64,000 nucleotides of DNA from QHCA01 sp003244095. Lineage in GTDB: Bacteria; Actinomycetota; Actinomycetes; Mycobacteriales; QHCA01. The notes below the pieces were generated by a model. It had not been told where the DNA came from, made no database searches, and worked only from the letters and a program-made list of their open reading frames with translations. The stretch spans positions 1 through 64,000 of the forward strand of contig JBBQNN010000007.1 in the NCBI GenBank assembly GCA_038329965.1, written 5' to 3'. A program made the translations under genes and the position numbers. The stretch's first letter is position 1; each line of letters begins with the position of its first letter. Below, piece by piece: positions 17,312 through 26,800 of this stretch.

Positions 17312-17689
17312 TCAGAGTGGGTTGAGGCGGGCCTTCAGCAGGCAGAACTCATTACCTTCGGGGTCGACCAGGACATGCCACTGCTCCTGCCCTGTCTGGC
17401 CGATGTCGGCCGGGCGCGCACCGAGCTTCAGAAGGCGGTCGAGCTCGGCATCCTGATCGCGGTCGGTGGCGTTGACGTCGATGTGCAGCCGCGATTTCCC
17501 TTGCTCCGGCTCATCCCTGCGACTGAGGATGATCGTCGGCTGCGGACCGCCGAACCCTTCGCGCGGCCCGATCTCCACCGTGCCGTCCTCGCGATCGAGC
17601 ACGACGAAGTCCAGGACCTCGCACCAGAACCGCGTCAGCACCACAGGGTCGCGGCAACCGAGCACGAGCTCACTGATACGACATGCCAT
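17312..17689 (-). CDS. VOC (glyoxalase/bleomycin-resistance) family protein
   Basis: A 125-residue single-domain protein from ATG 17689. It opens with ISELVLGCRDPVVLTRFWCE, has a central SRLHIDVNATDRDQ and ends with HVLVDPEGNEFCLL, the beta-alpha-beta-beta-beta pattern of the VOC superfamily, including the terminal acidic metal-ligand position. Two such modules form a metal site. Members range from lyases to resistance proteins, so a substrate cannot be named. It has no clear operon partner. Confidence 0.82.
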   Translation of the reverse strand: MACRISELVLGCRDPVVLTRFWCEVLDFVVLDREDGTVEIGPREGFGGPQPTIILSRRDEPEQGKSRLHIDVNATDRDQDAELDRLLKLGARPADIGQTGQEQWHVLVDPEGNEFCLLKARLNPL

Positions 17690-18399
17690 TAACGAAACCT
17701 GCTCTCAGCCGGGGAACTGCCGGGGAGACCACACGCGAACCTCATGGGCTCCCAGCAGTGAAAACAGTCCCGCGACCGTACCGGACGAGGCGAGCACGGG
17801 CGAAATGATTTCAGGGCCGACCCTGTCCGGGCAGCCGGGCAAGGCCGTTGGCCATGCAGTGGGGAAGCTGACTTTGACACACGACCTAGGCCGGCCGGAG
17901 TCGTAACCTCCTCGTTCATGGCCGGGATCTCTTTGCTGGTGATCAACGAAAGTGATCGGTGGGTACGAATGGCCCCATGTGTGCCCGCCCGGCCCACGCT
18001 GGCTATTTGGGGAGCCGCATGCGTTCTGCGATGTTGCGCTGGCGCGTCGCTCATGGCAACGCGCCGGCGAACGCCAGAAGCTCATCGCGCGGAATGTGGC
18101 GACCCCTGCTTGCTGCGCAAGACGGCTTTCGTGCGCGGTTCCGAGGCGGCGGCATGGGAAGAGTCACGCATACATTCGGTCACGGGGCGGTCCCTGATCC
18201 GTCCTCCGGGAGGGGACATCGGATGACAATCAGCCCGCGGCGCGGGAACTCGGTCGACTGGCCGCGGTTCTAGGAGGCGTCGAACTCCTTGCTCGGCCGA
18301 GGTTGACGCCAACGTAGTGGACGTCGACCGTCGCTCCCGGCCGAGCCTCGAAGGCCTTCGCCCACCACCAGGACGCGTCATGAGTCCCATCCAACGCAC
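17690..18399. other. 710 bp without a convincing gene
   Basis: Several overlapping short frames occur on both strands, including 17952-18197 on the plus strand, but none has a recognisable domain, consistent start or clear ribosome site. I see no repeat or terminator of note. Probably intergenic or decayed DNA. Confidence 0.4.
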
Positions 18400-19437
18400 T
18401 CAGAGGCACACGTCGAAACCGAGCGAGCGGTTGGCGACCGCCTCCGGCAGCACCGGGGGGCGCGACGTCTGCAGCGCGAGCTTTAGCACCGGGCCGCTGG
18501 CCGACGCCGACGTCACCTTGATCGCGTCCGGCTGGGCACCGATCATCGCGCTCATCACCGGCGGGGCCGCCGCACGCGCCTTCGCGTTGGCCCGCGCCGC
18601 GCCGGCGTCCGCGAAGGTCAGCGCCGCGAGCCCGGTGGTCCCGGCGGCCGCGGGCACTCCGACGATGTCAGCGGTGAACGGCGAGAGCGTGCCCAGCGCG
18701 GTGAACCGCTGCCGCAGCTGCTGCAGGGTGGCGGGCGGCATCCGGCCACCGCTCAACTGGGCGAGCGGTTGGCAGGCCGACTTGCCGACCGAAACCGCGG
18801 CGCTGACCAGCGGCCCGACCCGGCCCAGAGCCTTGACGTCGGCCCGCTCGCCCAGCGACGGCCCGTTGCCAAGGATCGGGTTCACTGCGTCGGGCGCCCC
18901 CGCGGCGACCATGAGGTGCCGCTTGCTGTCGATGGCCACCGCACCGAGCGAGATCTCCCACGTCTTGTTCGGGTCCGCGGACAGCTGTGCGGGGCGGACC
19001 AGCATGTCGTGGCCGTCGCTGCTGGACTTGTGGTACCCCTGCGCGACGAACTTGGCCTCGACGGCGCCGAGGTCGGTCTTGTCGTCGAACTGCAGGATCG
19101 TGACCGGCGCGCCACTCGCGCTGGTCACGTCGGCCTCCCAGGCTGCATCGGTTGACCTGAAGCCCAACGCGTCGCCAAGAAGCAGGTCGTAGTTGGCCAA
19201 GCTGCCGGCGAACGCACGGGTCTGCGCGTGATCCTTGTGCCCGAACGCGGCCCAGTCGGTGAACAGCACGAGCGTGGCATTCTGCGGCGCCAGCGCCAGC
19301 GCGGCGGCCAGACCGCTGTTCGGCTTCGGTTTGGACGAGTCGCACGCCGTGAGGCTTGCGAGGCTCGCGAGGATCAGCGTGGTGGCTGCGACTGCCCGGA
19401 ACACGCGGCACACCGTACCCCATCCGGTTGCTGGCAT
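18400..19437 (-). CDS. Putative secreted lipoprotein
   Basis: A 345-residue protein from ATG 19437; a GTG at 19413 is also possible. The signal is clear: VFRAVAATTLILASLASLTAC, with a lipobox LTAC and a Ser/Lys/Pro linker after the cysteine. The mature part is Ala- and Ser-rich with repeated alpha/beta segments (NATLVLFTDWAAFGHKDHAQ, APVTILQFDDKTDLGAVEAK). I recognise no named domain. The protein is probably anchored to the outer face of the membrane. Confidence 0.75.
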   Translation of the reverse strand: MPATGWGTVCRVFRAVAATTLILASLASLTACDSSKPKPNSGLAAALALAPQNATLVLFTDWAAFGHKDHAQTRAFAGSLANYDLLLGDALGFRSTDAAWEADVTSASGAPVTILQFDDKTDLGAVEAKFVAQGYHKSSSDGHDMLVRPAQLSADPNKTWEISLGAVAIDSKRHLMVAAGAPDAVNPILGNGPSLGERADVKALGRVGPLVSAAVSVGKSACQPLAQLSGGRMPPATLQQLRQRFTALGTLSPFTADIVGVPAAAGTTGLAALTFADAGAARANAKARAAAPPVMSAMIGAQPDAIKVTSASASGPVLKLALQTSRPPVLPEAVANRSLGFDVCL

Positions 19438-19987
19438 TCTGACCAGCGTGGACCACCTGACCATCCGCAACACCGCCGACCACGACGCCACGACGCCACG
19501 ACGCGGGATGAGGTGCTGCGGCTGGACATCGACGTATTCGTTGATCGAATGTGAATGCTCTCGCGCCCGGCGCGAGTCGAGTCCAGAGACGTGGGCGGCC
19601 GCTTGGCTCATTGTCGACGGCCAGGGAGATCACTCAGTCGTTCCTGGCGCCATGCTCGTGGTGACCGTCAGCGCGGTGATGCCGGGGCTGTCGTAGCAGC
19701 CCGTGCATTCGCACTGACGGCGGCCTACCGGTCGTGTCGCTGGGGCGTGTGGGGGCGCGTTAGCCTTGATTCGCCCAGGGATCGTCGGTCCGGATTTCCT
19801 CGGGCTGCTCGAATCCATCCGTTGCCCATAGTTGGAGCAGGTGATGCTACCGCGGCTCGCGGACGGCGACGTCAAAATCGAGGCAGCGCCCCATGGCGTG
19901 CCCGCGTAGGCGATACCAGCCGGCGCCCGGTCAGGAACCGGAGCAGTCCGATCCTGCCGTGTTGCGGGAGCCGTGCGCGTCGGTGCG
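19438..19987. other. 550 bp without a convincing gene
   Basis: A short plus-strand stretch at about 19449-19490 reads VDHLTIRNTADHDAT, which resembles the start of a GNAT acetyltransferase, but the frame is lost within 20 residues. The rest shows no family resemblance. It may be the wreck of an acetyltransferase gene. Confidence 0.35.
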
Positions 19988-20584
19988 CTAGCCCAGGCGA
20001 TACTTGATGTGGGTGGCTCCGGGCGAGCCGATTACCTGCACCGGCTCAAGGCGCAGTGTGTCGGGGACGCCGTCGAACAGACGCTCTCCGGAGCCGAGCA
20101 ACACCGGCGACACGTGCAGGTGCAACTCCTCGATCAGGCCCGCCTGGAGATAGGCGTTGACCGTGCTGGCGCCTCCGGCGATCTCGACGCCCTTGCCGCC
20201 GGCCGCCGCCGCGGCCTGGGCGAGCGCGGAATCCGGGCCGTCGGTGACGAAGTGGAACGTGGTCCCGCCGTCCATGGCCAACGGCCCGCGAGGGTGATGC
20301 GTCAGTACGAAGACGGGCGCGTGATACGGCGGCTCGTCGCCCCACCAGCCCTTCCAGTCGAGGTCCCAGTCGCCGCGACCCGGGGCGAACATGTTGCGTC
20401 CCATGACGTACGCGCCGGGCGTCTCCTGCCACTCGTCGATGACCGCCTGGTCCTGGCCCTGCGGTGTGAAGTGCCACTCGTGGAGGCGCAGGCCACCTTC
20501 GCCGAGCGGGTTGTCGACGCTCTGCCTCGGGCCTGCGGCGAAGCCGTCCACGGACACCGAGATGTTGCAGGTAACTCTGGTCAT
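19988..20584 (-). CDS. Dihydrofolate-reductase-like protein (RibD C-terminal domain family)
   Basis: A 198-residue protein from ATG 20584 (MTRVTCNISVSVDGFAAGP). It contains AYVMGRNMFAPGRGDWD, FVLTHHPRGPL, GKGVEIAGGASTVNAYLQAG and EELHLHVSPVLLGSGERLF, the succession typical of stand-alone RibD_C reductases that bind NADPH through the G-G-x-S-T segment. These single-domain proteins are widespread in actinobacteria and mostly of unknown substrate. It is transcribed away from the divergent lipase gene. Confidence 0.88.
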   Translation of the reverse strand: MTRVTCNISVSVDGFAAGPRQSVDNPLGEGGLRLHEWHFTPQGQDQAVIDEWQETPGAYVMGRNMFAPGRGDWDLDWKGWWGDEPPYHAPVFVLTHHPRGPLAMDGGTTFHFVTDGPDSALAQAAAAAGGKGVEIAGGASTVNAYLQAGLIEELHLHVSPVLLGSGERLFDGVPDTLRLEPVQVIGSPGATHIKYRLG

Positions 20585-20712
20585 CGGCAGTCCCATCCAT
20601 CCGTACCGGGCAGGAACATGTCTAGCATTCGTGATTCCCTGGCAGCCGGGAACGGACCCGATGCATTAGATTCGAAAACGTATTGGCGTTTATGCGACGA
20701 ACGGGAGCCGAG

Positions 20713-21594
20713 ATGCGACGCAGGGGCAGCGGTGTGGTCGTTGGGGGTGCCGCCCTGGTGCTCACCATTGTGGCATCGGGTACCGCCTGGGCAAGTCCCC
20801 CCACCTCACGGGTGCCTGCCTCGACCGCCCACCGCGCTCCGGTGCGCGCGGGCAACGTCGCGGACTCGTTCGGCAGCGGAGAGGGCGGCATCGAGACCGG
20901 CCCGTACGCGCCGGGTAGCGATACGGCGACCGACAAGTGCCATCGCTCGGCAACCTCCCCGGCCAGGCTGGTGGAGCGGACCGGCCTGATCAGGGTCGCC
21001 GTCGACGCCAGCTGCTCCGGGGCGACGACCACGAACGTCACCACGACCGGCCAGTACGGCGAGCCGCCGCAGGCCGAGCAGCTCGATCCCGGCCTGGGTC
21101 TGGTGTACGTGATCATCGGCGGCAACGACATCAACTTTGGCACGCTCAGCGCATGCTTCATCCAGACCGACTGTGACAAGACGCCGATCCCGGCCGCCAG
21201 CATGCAACTCATCTCCGTGCTGGCACCCAAACTCGACGCCGCCTACAACGCCGTCCGCGCACACGCACCGGCGGCCCGCGTGATCGTCGAGCTCTACCCG
21301 CGCCTCTTGCCGGCCGTCGGGGCGCCGGTGGGGCCGTTCTGTCCGGAGTTCGACACCGCTGAGATCGCACTGGGCAATCAGGTGCAGACCCAGCTCAATG
21401 CCGTGATCGCCGAACGGGCCCGCGCCCATGGCTTCCGGGTCGCCGACCCCGCGCCGTTCTTCGTCAGGCACGACCTGTGCTCCACGTCGAGCTTCTTCTA
21501 CCAGCCCGGGGCGGTGCCGCCGGCCGCGACCTTCCACCCCAACCTGTCGGGTCGGGTCGGTCTGGCAATCGCGGCCGGCCTCACCAGCATCTAG
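20713..21594 (+). CDS. Secreted SGNH/GDSL-family esterase-lipase
   Basis: A 293-residue protein. ATG 20713 is chosen for the GGGAG five bases upstream; two in-frame starts lie further 5'. Residues 1-29 form a signal peptide ending in AWAS. Block I is VADSFGSGEGG, where the usual G-D-S glycine is alanine but the serine is kept; block III is IIGGNDINF (oxyanion Asn); block V is the C-terminal TFHPNLSG histidine. Six cysteines suggest disulfides as in Streptomyces extracellular lipases. Probably hydrolyses extracellular ester lipids. The changed first residue of block I is unusual but need not abolish activity. Confidence 0.85.
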   Translation: MRRRGSGVVVGGAALVLTIVASGTAWASPPTSRVPASTAHRAPVRAGNVADSFGSGEGGIETGPYAPGSDTATDKCHRSATSPARLVERTGLIRVAVDASCSGATTTNVTTTGQYGEPPQAEQLDPGLGLVYVIIGGNDINFGTLSACFIQTDCDKTPIPAASMQLISVLAPKLDAAYNAVRAHAPAARVIVELYPRLLPAVGAPVGPFCPEFDTAEIALGNQVQTQLNAVIAERARAHGFRVADPAPFFVRHDLCSTSSFFYQPGAVPPAATFHPNLSGRVGLAIAAGLTSI

Positions 21595-21728
21595 CGGTAG
21601 CGGTAGCCGGCGGCGCCGGGTCAGACTCCGCTGAACAGGGAGCTCACGTCGACATCGTTGATCACTGTCGGCTGCTCTGTACGAGACCGTCGGCGGGCCC
21701 GCTCACGCCCGGGTCTGAGGCCGGCTGG

Positions 21729-22385
21729 TCAGCCGTTCAGGGTCTCCTCGGTGCCGAGGCCGGGCACGCGGACACCGAAGACCTCGCAGAGCGAAAGCAG
21801 CGTGCCGGTGTCGCCGGCCGCGGCGGCCGTCCGCGCGGTGATGGTCGGGCGGTGCAGCAACTTGCCGGCGATGGCATGAGCGGCGCGCGCCAGAGCGTCG
21901 GGCTCGATCGTGCGCGTTCCCGTGACCCGGGTCAGCTCCGCAAGGCAGGTGTTCTCGACTTGTTGCCGCAGAGCGGCGATCACCGGCCCGGCCCGGCGTG
22001 CGGCGGCATCGTCGGCGTAACCGCGTACGTCCTCGCCGACGATCGACACGGCCGCCTCGATCGCGGCCGCGAGTCGGGGATCGGCCACCGCGTCGTCGTT
22101 CATGCCGGTCACGTCGACCAGTCGCACGCCGGGCACGCCGACGGCGGCGGCCCTGATCTCATCCGGCCCGCATCCGGCGTGGGCGGCCAGCACGGTGAGC
22201 AGGCCGGCCGGGCCGCCAGCAGCCGGACCGGCATGGATCTCGGTATGACTGCAGGTGGACAGCACGACGGCCTCCGGAGACCCGGCGTCGCGCAAGGCCT
22301 CCCGCAGGCGACCGCGCTCGCCGCGCGGTACCGACAGCCGCTCGAACAGCGACAGCGGCGATCCGTGGTGGGTGAAACCCACCAT
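21729..22385 (-). CDS. Glutamyl-tRNA reductase-like protein lacking the NADPH domain
   Basis: From ATG 22385 the protein is 218 residues, about half a normal HemA. The N-terminal 75 residues match the catalytic domain (MVGFTHHGSPLSLFERLSV, then VVLSTCSHTEI with the catalytic cysteine). It then passes, in frame, to the C-terminal dimerisation region (VRLVDVTGMNDDAVAD, RRAGPVIAALRQQVENTCLA, AGKLLHRPTITARTAA). The rest of the catalytic domain and the whole Rossmann NADPH-binding domain are missing. It cannot perform the normal reduction of Glu-tRNA. It could be a remnant or a repurposed paralogue binding tRNA or partner protein. Confidence 0.75.
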   Translation of the reverse strand: MVGFTHHGSPLSLFERLSVPRGERGRLREALRDAGSPEAVVLSTCSHTEIHAGPAAGGPAGLLTVLAAHAGCGPDEIRAAAVGVPGVRLVDVTGMNDDAVADPRLAAAIEAAVSIVGEDVRGYADDAAARRAGPVIAALRQQVENTCLAELTRVTGTRTIEPDALARAAHAIAGKLLHRPTITARTAAAAGDTGTLLSLCEVFGVRVPGLGTEETLNG

Positions 22386-22655
22386 GAAAGGCTGCTCACC
22401 AAGTCCCCCCCGAGTGCGTTCAGCGCGAGGTCGCCAGGAGATCAGGCCAGCGCAAAACAGGCGTGAACATCCAGCTCCGCCCCACCCCTCCCGTCTCGAC
22501 CGGCGCGTGGTCGCGCTCGGCAAGTTGCTACCGGGAGTTCACTTGATAGTCACTCCCCGGCAGTGCACTGTGCGGGGCCGGATTGCTACGTTCCGACGGA
22601 TCCTCAGCGTTTCGGTCCGGCTTCGGCCGTCAGCGCACGACTCCGGGAGAGCGCT

Positions 22656-23762
22656 ATGAGAAAGACCATCGGGCTCGCCGTCGCCGTCGCTCTGGCGGTC
22701 CTCACCCCCACCAGCGCGTACGCGGGCAATGGGACTGCCGCCGCCGATGGATTCGGAAAGGTCGCCACGCTGGCCGTGTACGGCGACTCGCCGTACGGCA
22801 TCAGCCCGACCGACACGGCGCAGTTCGACGCGACGCCGGCGTTCATCGACTCGATCAACGCCGATCCCGCCGTCTCGCGCGCGGTGCACGTCGGCGACAT
22901 CCACTCGGGCAAGCAGTTCTGCACGGAGTCCTACGACCGTTCGATCGCCGCGCTGTGGACGCGCTTCGCCGATCCGCTTGTCTACACCCCGGGCGACAAC
23001 GAGTGGGCCGACTGCCACAAGGCGGCCGAGGGCGGAGGCCTCGGGGTGGACTACGCCGACGGCAATCCCGCGGCCAACCTGGCGCTGGTCCGCTCCGTCT
23101 TCTTCCCCCGCCCGGGCGGCACTCTGGGCGCCAAGGACCACGTGACCTCCCAGGCCCGCGAGTTCGACTGCGCCCATCCCGGAGACGCCGCGTACGTCGA
23201 GAACGTCCGGTGGCGCCAGGCGAAGGTCGTGTTCGTGACTCTCAACATCCCGGGCGGGTCGAATAACGACCAGGATCCGTGGTTCGGCCAGCCGCTGACG
23301 ACGCAACAGAGCGACGAGGTCGCCAACCGGACCGGTGCCGACCTGCGCTGGCTTGCCGCAGCGTTCGCCGAGGCCAGGGGCGAGGACGCGAAGGCAGTCG
23401 TGATCATCGACCAGGCCGACATGTGGGACCTCGACGGCAAGACGCCGGACCATCTGGCCGGGTACGACCCCTTCGTGGCCGCCGTCGCGGCCGCGACCCA
23501 GGACTTCGGCCGGCCGGTGCTGATGTTCAACGGCGACTCGCACGTCTACCGCTCCGACAACCCGCTGGCCGCCTCGGACCCGCTGAACAGCCTGCACGCG
23601 CCGCCGGGCGGGACCTATGACGTGGCGAACTTCCACCGCGTCGTGGTGCATGGCAGCACCACGCCACTCGAATGGCTCCGGCTGACCGTCGACCCGAAGG
23701 CGTCCAACCCCGCGAGCTCCGAGGCGTTCGGGCCGTTCAGCTGGGCGCGCGTCCAGCCCTGA
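22656..23762 (+). CDS. Secreted metallophosphoesterase-like protein
   Basis: A 368-residue protein from ATG 22656, with GGGAGA 7 bases upstream. It has a classical signal peptide (MRKTIGLAVAVALAVL, cleavage near AYAG). The phosphoesterase pattern is visible but modified: AVYGDSPYG near the N-terminus, HVGDIHSG, TPGDNEWADC (the GDNE signature) and NGDSHVYRSD, the GDSH replacing GHxH near the end. Known: these residues bind two metal ions in calcineurin-like enzymes. It is probably extracellular with a phosphoester substrate. It is convergent with the sulfite-oxidase-like gene three bases downstream. Confidence 0.8.
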   Translation: MRKTIGLAVAVALAVLTPTSAYAGNGTAAADGFGKVATLAVYGDSPYGISPTDTAQFDATPAFIDSINADPAVSRAVHVGDIHSGKQFCTESYDRSIAALWTRFADPLVYTPGDNEWADCHKAAEGGGLGVDYADGNPAANLALVRSVFFPRPGGTLGAKDHVTSQAREFDCAHPGDAAYVENVRWRQAKVVFVTLNIPGGSNNDQDPWFGQPLTTQQSDEVANRTGADLRWLAAAFAEARGEDAKAVVIIDQADMWDLDGKTPDHLAGYDPFVAAVAAATQDFGRPVLMFNGDSHVYRSDNPLAASDPLNSLHAPPGGTYDVANFHRVVVHGSTTPLEWLRLTVDPKASNPASSEAFGPFSWARVQP

Positions 23763-23765
23763 TCC

Positions 23766-24947
23766 TCAGGCGCTCCCGTCGGGGTGGGAAGGCGGAGCCG
23801 CGGTCCGGTCCCGGCCCGACAATCCCGCTCTGCCGCCGTTCGGAGCAGGGCTGATCACGGTCAACGGCACGCGCTGGACGAGGTTGTTGGCGAATCCGCC
23901 GCGGTTCCACGACTGCTCGATCGGCTGGCTGCGGCCGCTGGCGTCGGAGGCGCAGGCCGTGAGCACATAGCTGCCCTCGGTGGCCGCCCACGGCCAGATC
24001 CACCGGACCCAGCCCCACCGGTCCGGCGCGGGCTCGACGGTGGCGGCGGACCACGACAAGCCCCCGTCAACGCTCACATCGACGGCGCTGACCGGGGCGA
24101 AGCCAGACCAGGCTCGCCCCTCGACGAGGGTGGGGCCGGCCCGCAGCACGCGCGCCCGCGACATGAAGTCGGGGAAGCCGGGAGGGGCGAGCAGGGCGCG
24201 TGGCTCGATGCGGGTCAGCGGCACGCCCGGGTCGTCCGGATGTTGCCGCAGCCGGTAGGCGCGCATCTGGTAGCCGTCGAACGGCTCAGCGACTGCGCTG
24301 ATCCGGTCGAGCCACTTCACCTGAGCCATGCCGTACCACCCCGGCACGACCAGCCGCAGCGGGTACCCATGCTGGGGAGGCAGGGGCGCGCCGTTCATCT
24401 CGTACACCAGAAGCACGTCGCCGCGCAGCGCCTCCGACACCGACAGGCTGCGCTGGTAGACCTGCTCGATGCCCCGCTCGACACCGTGGTCGATGCCGGT
24501 GAAGACGATGTCGAGGGCGCGGTCGTGCAGGCTCGCCTCGCGCAGCAGGGGTGCCAGCGGTGTTCCCGTCCAGCGCGAATTGCCGACCGCCTCGACCAGC
24601 CACGGCTGGCTGACCGGCCGGGGCAGCAGTCGGGCCCGGCCGTTGCCGGCGCATTCGAACGTCACGACCATCGACACCTTCGGCCTGGACCGGAGGTTGT
24701 CCAGGTCGAGCGTCAGCGCGGTGTCCACCAGGCCGTCGACAGTCAGCCGGTACGTGGCCGGATCGACCACCGGGATGTCGTAGTGAGTCAGCAGGTAGTG
24801 CAGGCCGGGCGGGGTGATGTCGAAGCGCAGCGCCTCCAGCGGCAAGCCGTGGTTGCGGGTGGCGAGTTGGAGCTCTTCGGCCGAGATCGCCTCACCGGCC
24901 TCGGCCACGCGCGACGGGCGGCTAACGGCATCGAGCTGACTGTCCAC
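23766..24947 (-). CDS. Sulfite-oxidase-like molybdopterin oxidoreductase
   Basis: A 393-residue protein from GTG 24947. It contains the molybdopterin-binding core with VTFECAGNGR (C99 is the Mo-ligating cysteine), WTGTPLAPLLREASL, GVERGIEQVYQRSL and the conserved LRLVVPGWYGMAQVKWL. This is followed by a Mo-co dimerisation domain from about residue 265 (SAVDVSVDGGLSWSAATVEP). No Tat signal and no haem domain are seen, so it is a cytoplasmic-type member. Known: the family oxidises sulfite or related compounds. The physiological substrate and electron acceptor are not evident here. Confidence 0.88.
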   Translation of the reverse strand: MDSQLDAVSRPSRVAEAGEAISAEELQLATRNHGLPLEALRFDITPPGLHYLLTHYDIPVVDPATYRLTVDGLVDTALTLDLDNLRSRPKVSMVVTFECAGNGRARLLPRPVSQPWLVEAVGNSRWTGTPLAPLLREASLHDRALDIVFTGIDHGVERGIEQVYQRSLSVSEALRGDVLLVYEMNGAPLPPQHGYPLRLVVPGWYGMAQVKWLDRISAVAEPFDGYQMRAYRLRQHPDDPGVPLTRIEPRALLAPPGFPDFMSRARVLRAGPTLVEGRAWSGFAPVSAVDVSVDGGLSWSAATVEPAPDRWGWVRWIWPWAATEGSYVLTACASDASGRSQPIEQSWNRGGFANNLVQRVPLTVISPAPNGGRAGLSGRDRTAAPPSHPDGSA

Positions 24948-25052
24948 TGCGGGCTCATCTCCTCCCAGCCGCCAGCAGTGTAAGTGGCAACGGCGAGTAC
25001 CCCCACGACGGCGTGTCGTGGCAGGACCGACCTCCCTGGGTGCGAGGTCCGG

Positions 25053-25280
25053 TCACGCCGCGAGCGTCACGCCGAGTTGCTTGTCGGCCGTCAGGCGGCC
25101 GCGGGCTGCGCTGGCGTACCGTCCCGAGGTCGGGGCGACGTCGGCGTAGTCGCGACCGGCGGCCACAGGCAGGTGCCGCGAGCCGGCCTGGCGGCCGTTG
25201 CAGGGGTCGAGGGCAACGGCCCGCGCCCGGTCCCCATCAGCCACCACGACTTCGATCCAGGCGTGCGTGCCGCTGTCGCA
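25053..25280 (-). pseudogene. C-terminal fragment of a transglutaminase-family gene
   Basis: The minus frame reads DSGTHAWIEVVVADG, ARAVALDPCNGRQAG and GRDYADVAPTSGRY, the His-Asp half of the transglutaminase-like active site and the conserved region after it. The cysteine half and N-terminal domain are absent: the homology begins abruptly at about 25280, exactly where a second transglutaminase frame begins on the plus strand. It is almost certainly inactive. Confidence 0.7.
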
Positions 25281-25904
25281 CCGCACGGCCTACCACTACG
25301 CCACCGCGGTGCGGGTCTCCTACAACGAGGCGAGGATGACGCCGGCCTCCACCCGCGGGCAGCACACGCTGGAGTTCAGGCTCGACGTCTCGCCCGGCTC
25401 GCGGCCGCTGCGCTACGCCGACCACTGGGGACCCTGGTCGACGCCTTCGACGTGCACGTGCCGCACACCGAGCCGGAGGTCACGGCATCGTCGGTGGTCG
25501 AGACCACCGGTGCTGCCGCCCTCCCGCCGCCGGTGCACACGACGTCGGCCGAGGCCCGGGCCGTAGGCAAGGGGGTCTGCCAGGACTACGCCCACGTGGC
25601 GCTGGCCGTCCTGCGGGCGATGGGGTTGCCTGCCCGGTACGTGTCGGGCTACCTCTACCCACTCGTCGACGGCAGCGACCCGGCGGTCGGCATGACGAAG
25701 AGCGGTGAGAGCCACGCGTGGGTGGAGTTCTGGTCCGGCGACTGGATCGCCGCCGACCCCACCGGTCTCGCGGCCGTGGGGGAGCGGCACGTGGGGGTGG
25801 CCCGCGGCCGTGACTACGCCGACGTCCGGCCGCTCTCGGGCGTCTACCACGGCCCGCCGGCGGAGTCCCTGGGCGCCACGGTCGAGCTGACCCGCCTGCG
25901 CTGA
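25267..25904 (+). pseudogene. Frameshifted, internally deleted transglutaminase-family gene
   Basis: From GTG 25267 the frame reads LSHRTAYHYATAVRVSYNEA and EFRLDVSPGSRPLRYADHWG, the bacterial transglutaminase N-terminal domain. A one-base deletion near 25428-25431 moves the rest into another frame: TLVDAFDVHVPHTEPEV, then GKGVCQDYAHVALAVLRAMG (catalytic Cys), SHAWVEFWSGDWIAADPTG (His, Asp) and a normal end at TGA 25904. About 60 residues usually found between the two domains are missing too. The catalytic triad survives, so decay is recent, or the frameshift is a sequencing error; the internal deletion argues for real decay. Confidence 0.75.
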
Positions 25905-25930
25905 CCGCCGGCGCGCGGGCCGACGCACCG

Positions 25931-26800
25931 CTAGTCGCGTCGCGCAGCGCCGTCGGCCGAGGCGGCGGGCCGGTCGAAGTCGAGGTAGAGCCGGGCGTTG
26001 GAGTTGGCGCCCAGGGCGGAGAGGGTCTCCAGCTCGCGCAGCCGCAGCAGCGCGGGGTGATCGGCGTAGGCCGAGGCCGCCTCGGCCCGTCGGCGCAGCG
26101 CGTCGACGTCGGCGTCGGCGCGGATCCGCATCGCGTCGGCATCGGCCTGCGCGGTGAGCAGCGACGCCTGCCGGCGGGCCTGGGACTCCAGCTGCTCGGC
26201 CTCGGCCCGGGCGCCAGACTCGATCCGGTCCTGCTCGGCTTTGGTCCGCGACTCGACCAGCGCCGCCTCCGACAGCCGCTCGGTGGCAAGGACGCGGTTC
26301 ATGATCTCCTGCAGGTTGCCCGGGAAGACCAGGTCCTTGACGTCCGCGCGGGAGATGGACACGCCGTAGCCGGCCGCCGCGTCGGTGACCTCGCTGAGGA
26401 TGTCCTCCGAGAGCTGGTTGCGGTTGGTCAGGATGTCCGACAGCTGCATGGTGGCCAGGGAACGCCGGGCGGCGAGCTGCACGTCGCTGTAGAGCCGGTT
26501 CTCGTAGTCGGCGACGGACTCCAGGGCGGCCACCGGGTCGGTCACCCGGAACTGCGTGATCACGCTGACCCGCAGGGCGACCTTGTCGGCGGTGAGGATC
26601 TCCTGCCCCTTGATGGTGATCTCGCGCTCGCGCATGTCGACCTGGACGATCTCGACCACCGGGCCGCGCCGGCCACCCTTGGGCAGCCGGTAGCGGCCGG
26701 GCTCGAGGATCGTGACCAGCCGGCCGTCCTCGTATCGCAGCCCGCGGTGGGTGCTGCGGACGATCACCTCGTCGCTGTGGATCGCGCGCGTCGTGGCCAT
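25931..26800 (-). CDS. SPFH/band 7 (stomatin-like) protein
   Basis: A 289-residue protein from ATG 26800 (MATTRAIHSDEVIV). It has the band 7 core (GLRYEDGRLVTILEPGRYRL, EITIKGQEILTADKVALRVS, RRSLATMQLSDILTNRNQLS) and a long alanine/glutamate-rich coiled coil from about residue 175 to 250 (RTKAEQDRIESGARAEAEQL). There is no N-terminal membrane helix, so it may associate peripherally or act in the cytoplasm. Known: SPFH proteins build oligomeric membrane scaffolds. No NfeD-type partner is adjacent. Confidence 0.88.
   Translation of the reverse strand: MATTRAIHSDEVIVRSTHRGLRYEDGRLVTILEPGRYRLPKGGRRGPVVEIVQVDMREREITIKGQEILTADKVALRVSVITQFRVTDPVAALESVADYENRLYSDVQLAARRSLATMQLSDILTNRNQLSEDILSEVTDAAAGYGVSISRADVKDLVFPGNLQEIMNRVLATERLSEAALVESRTKAEQDRIESGARAEAEQLESQARRQASLLTAQADADAMRIRADADVDALRRRAEAASAYADHPALLRLRELETLSALGANSNARLYLDFDRPAASADGAARRD

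Noticed and set aside
17952..18197. 81-residue plus-strand frame
   Set aside because: Some stretches look protein-like, but three overlapping frames compete and none has a family match or convincing start.
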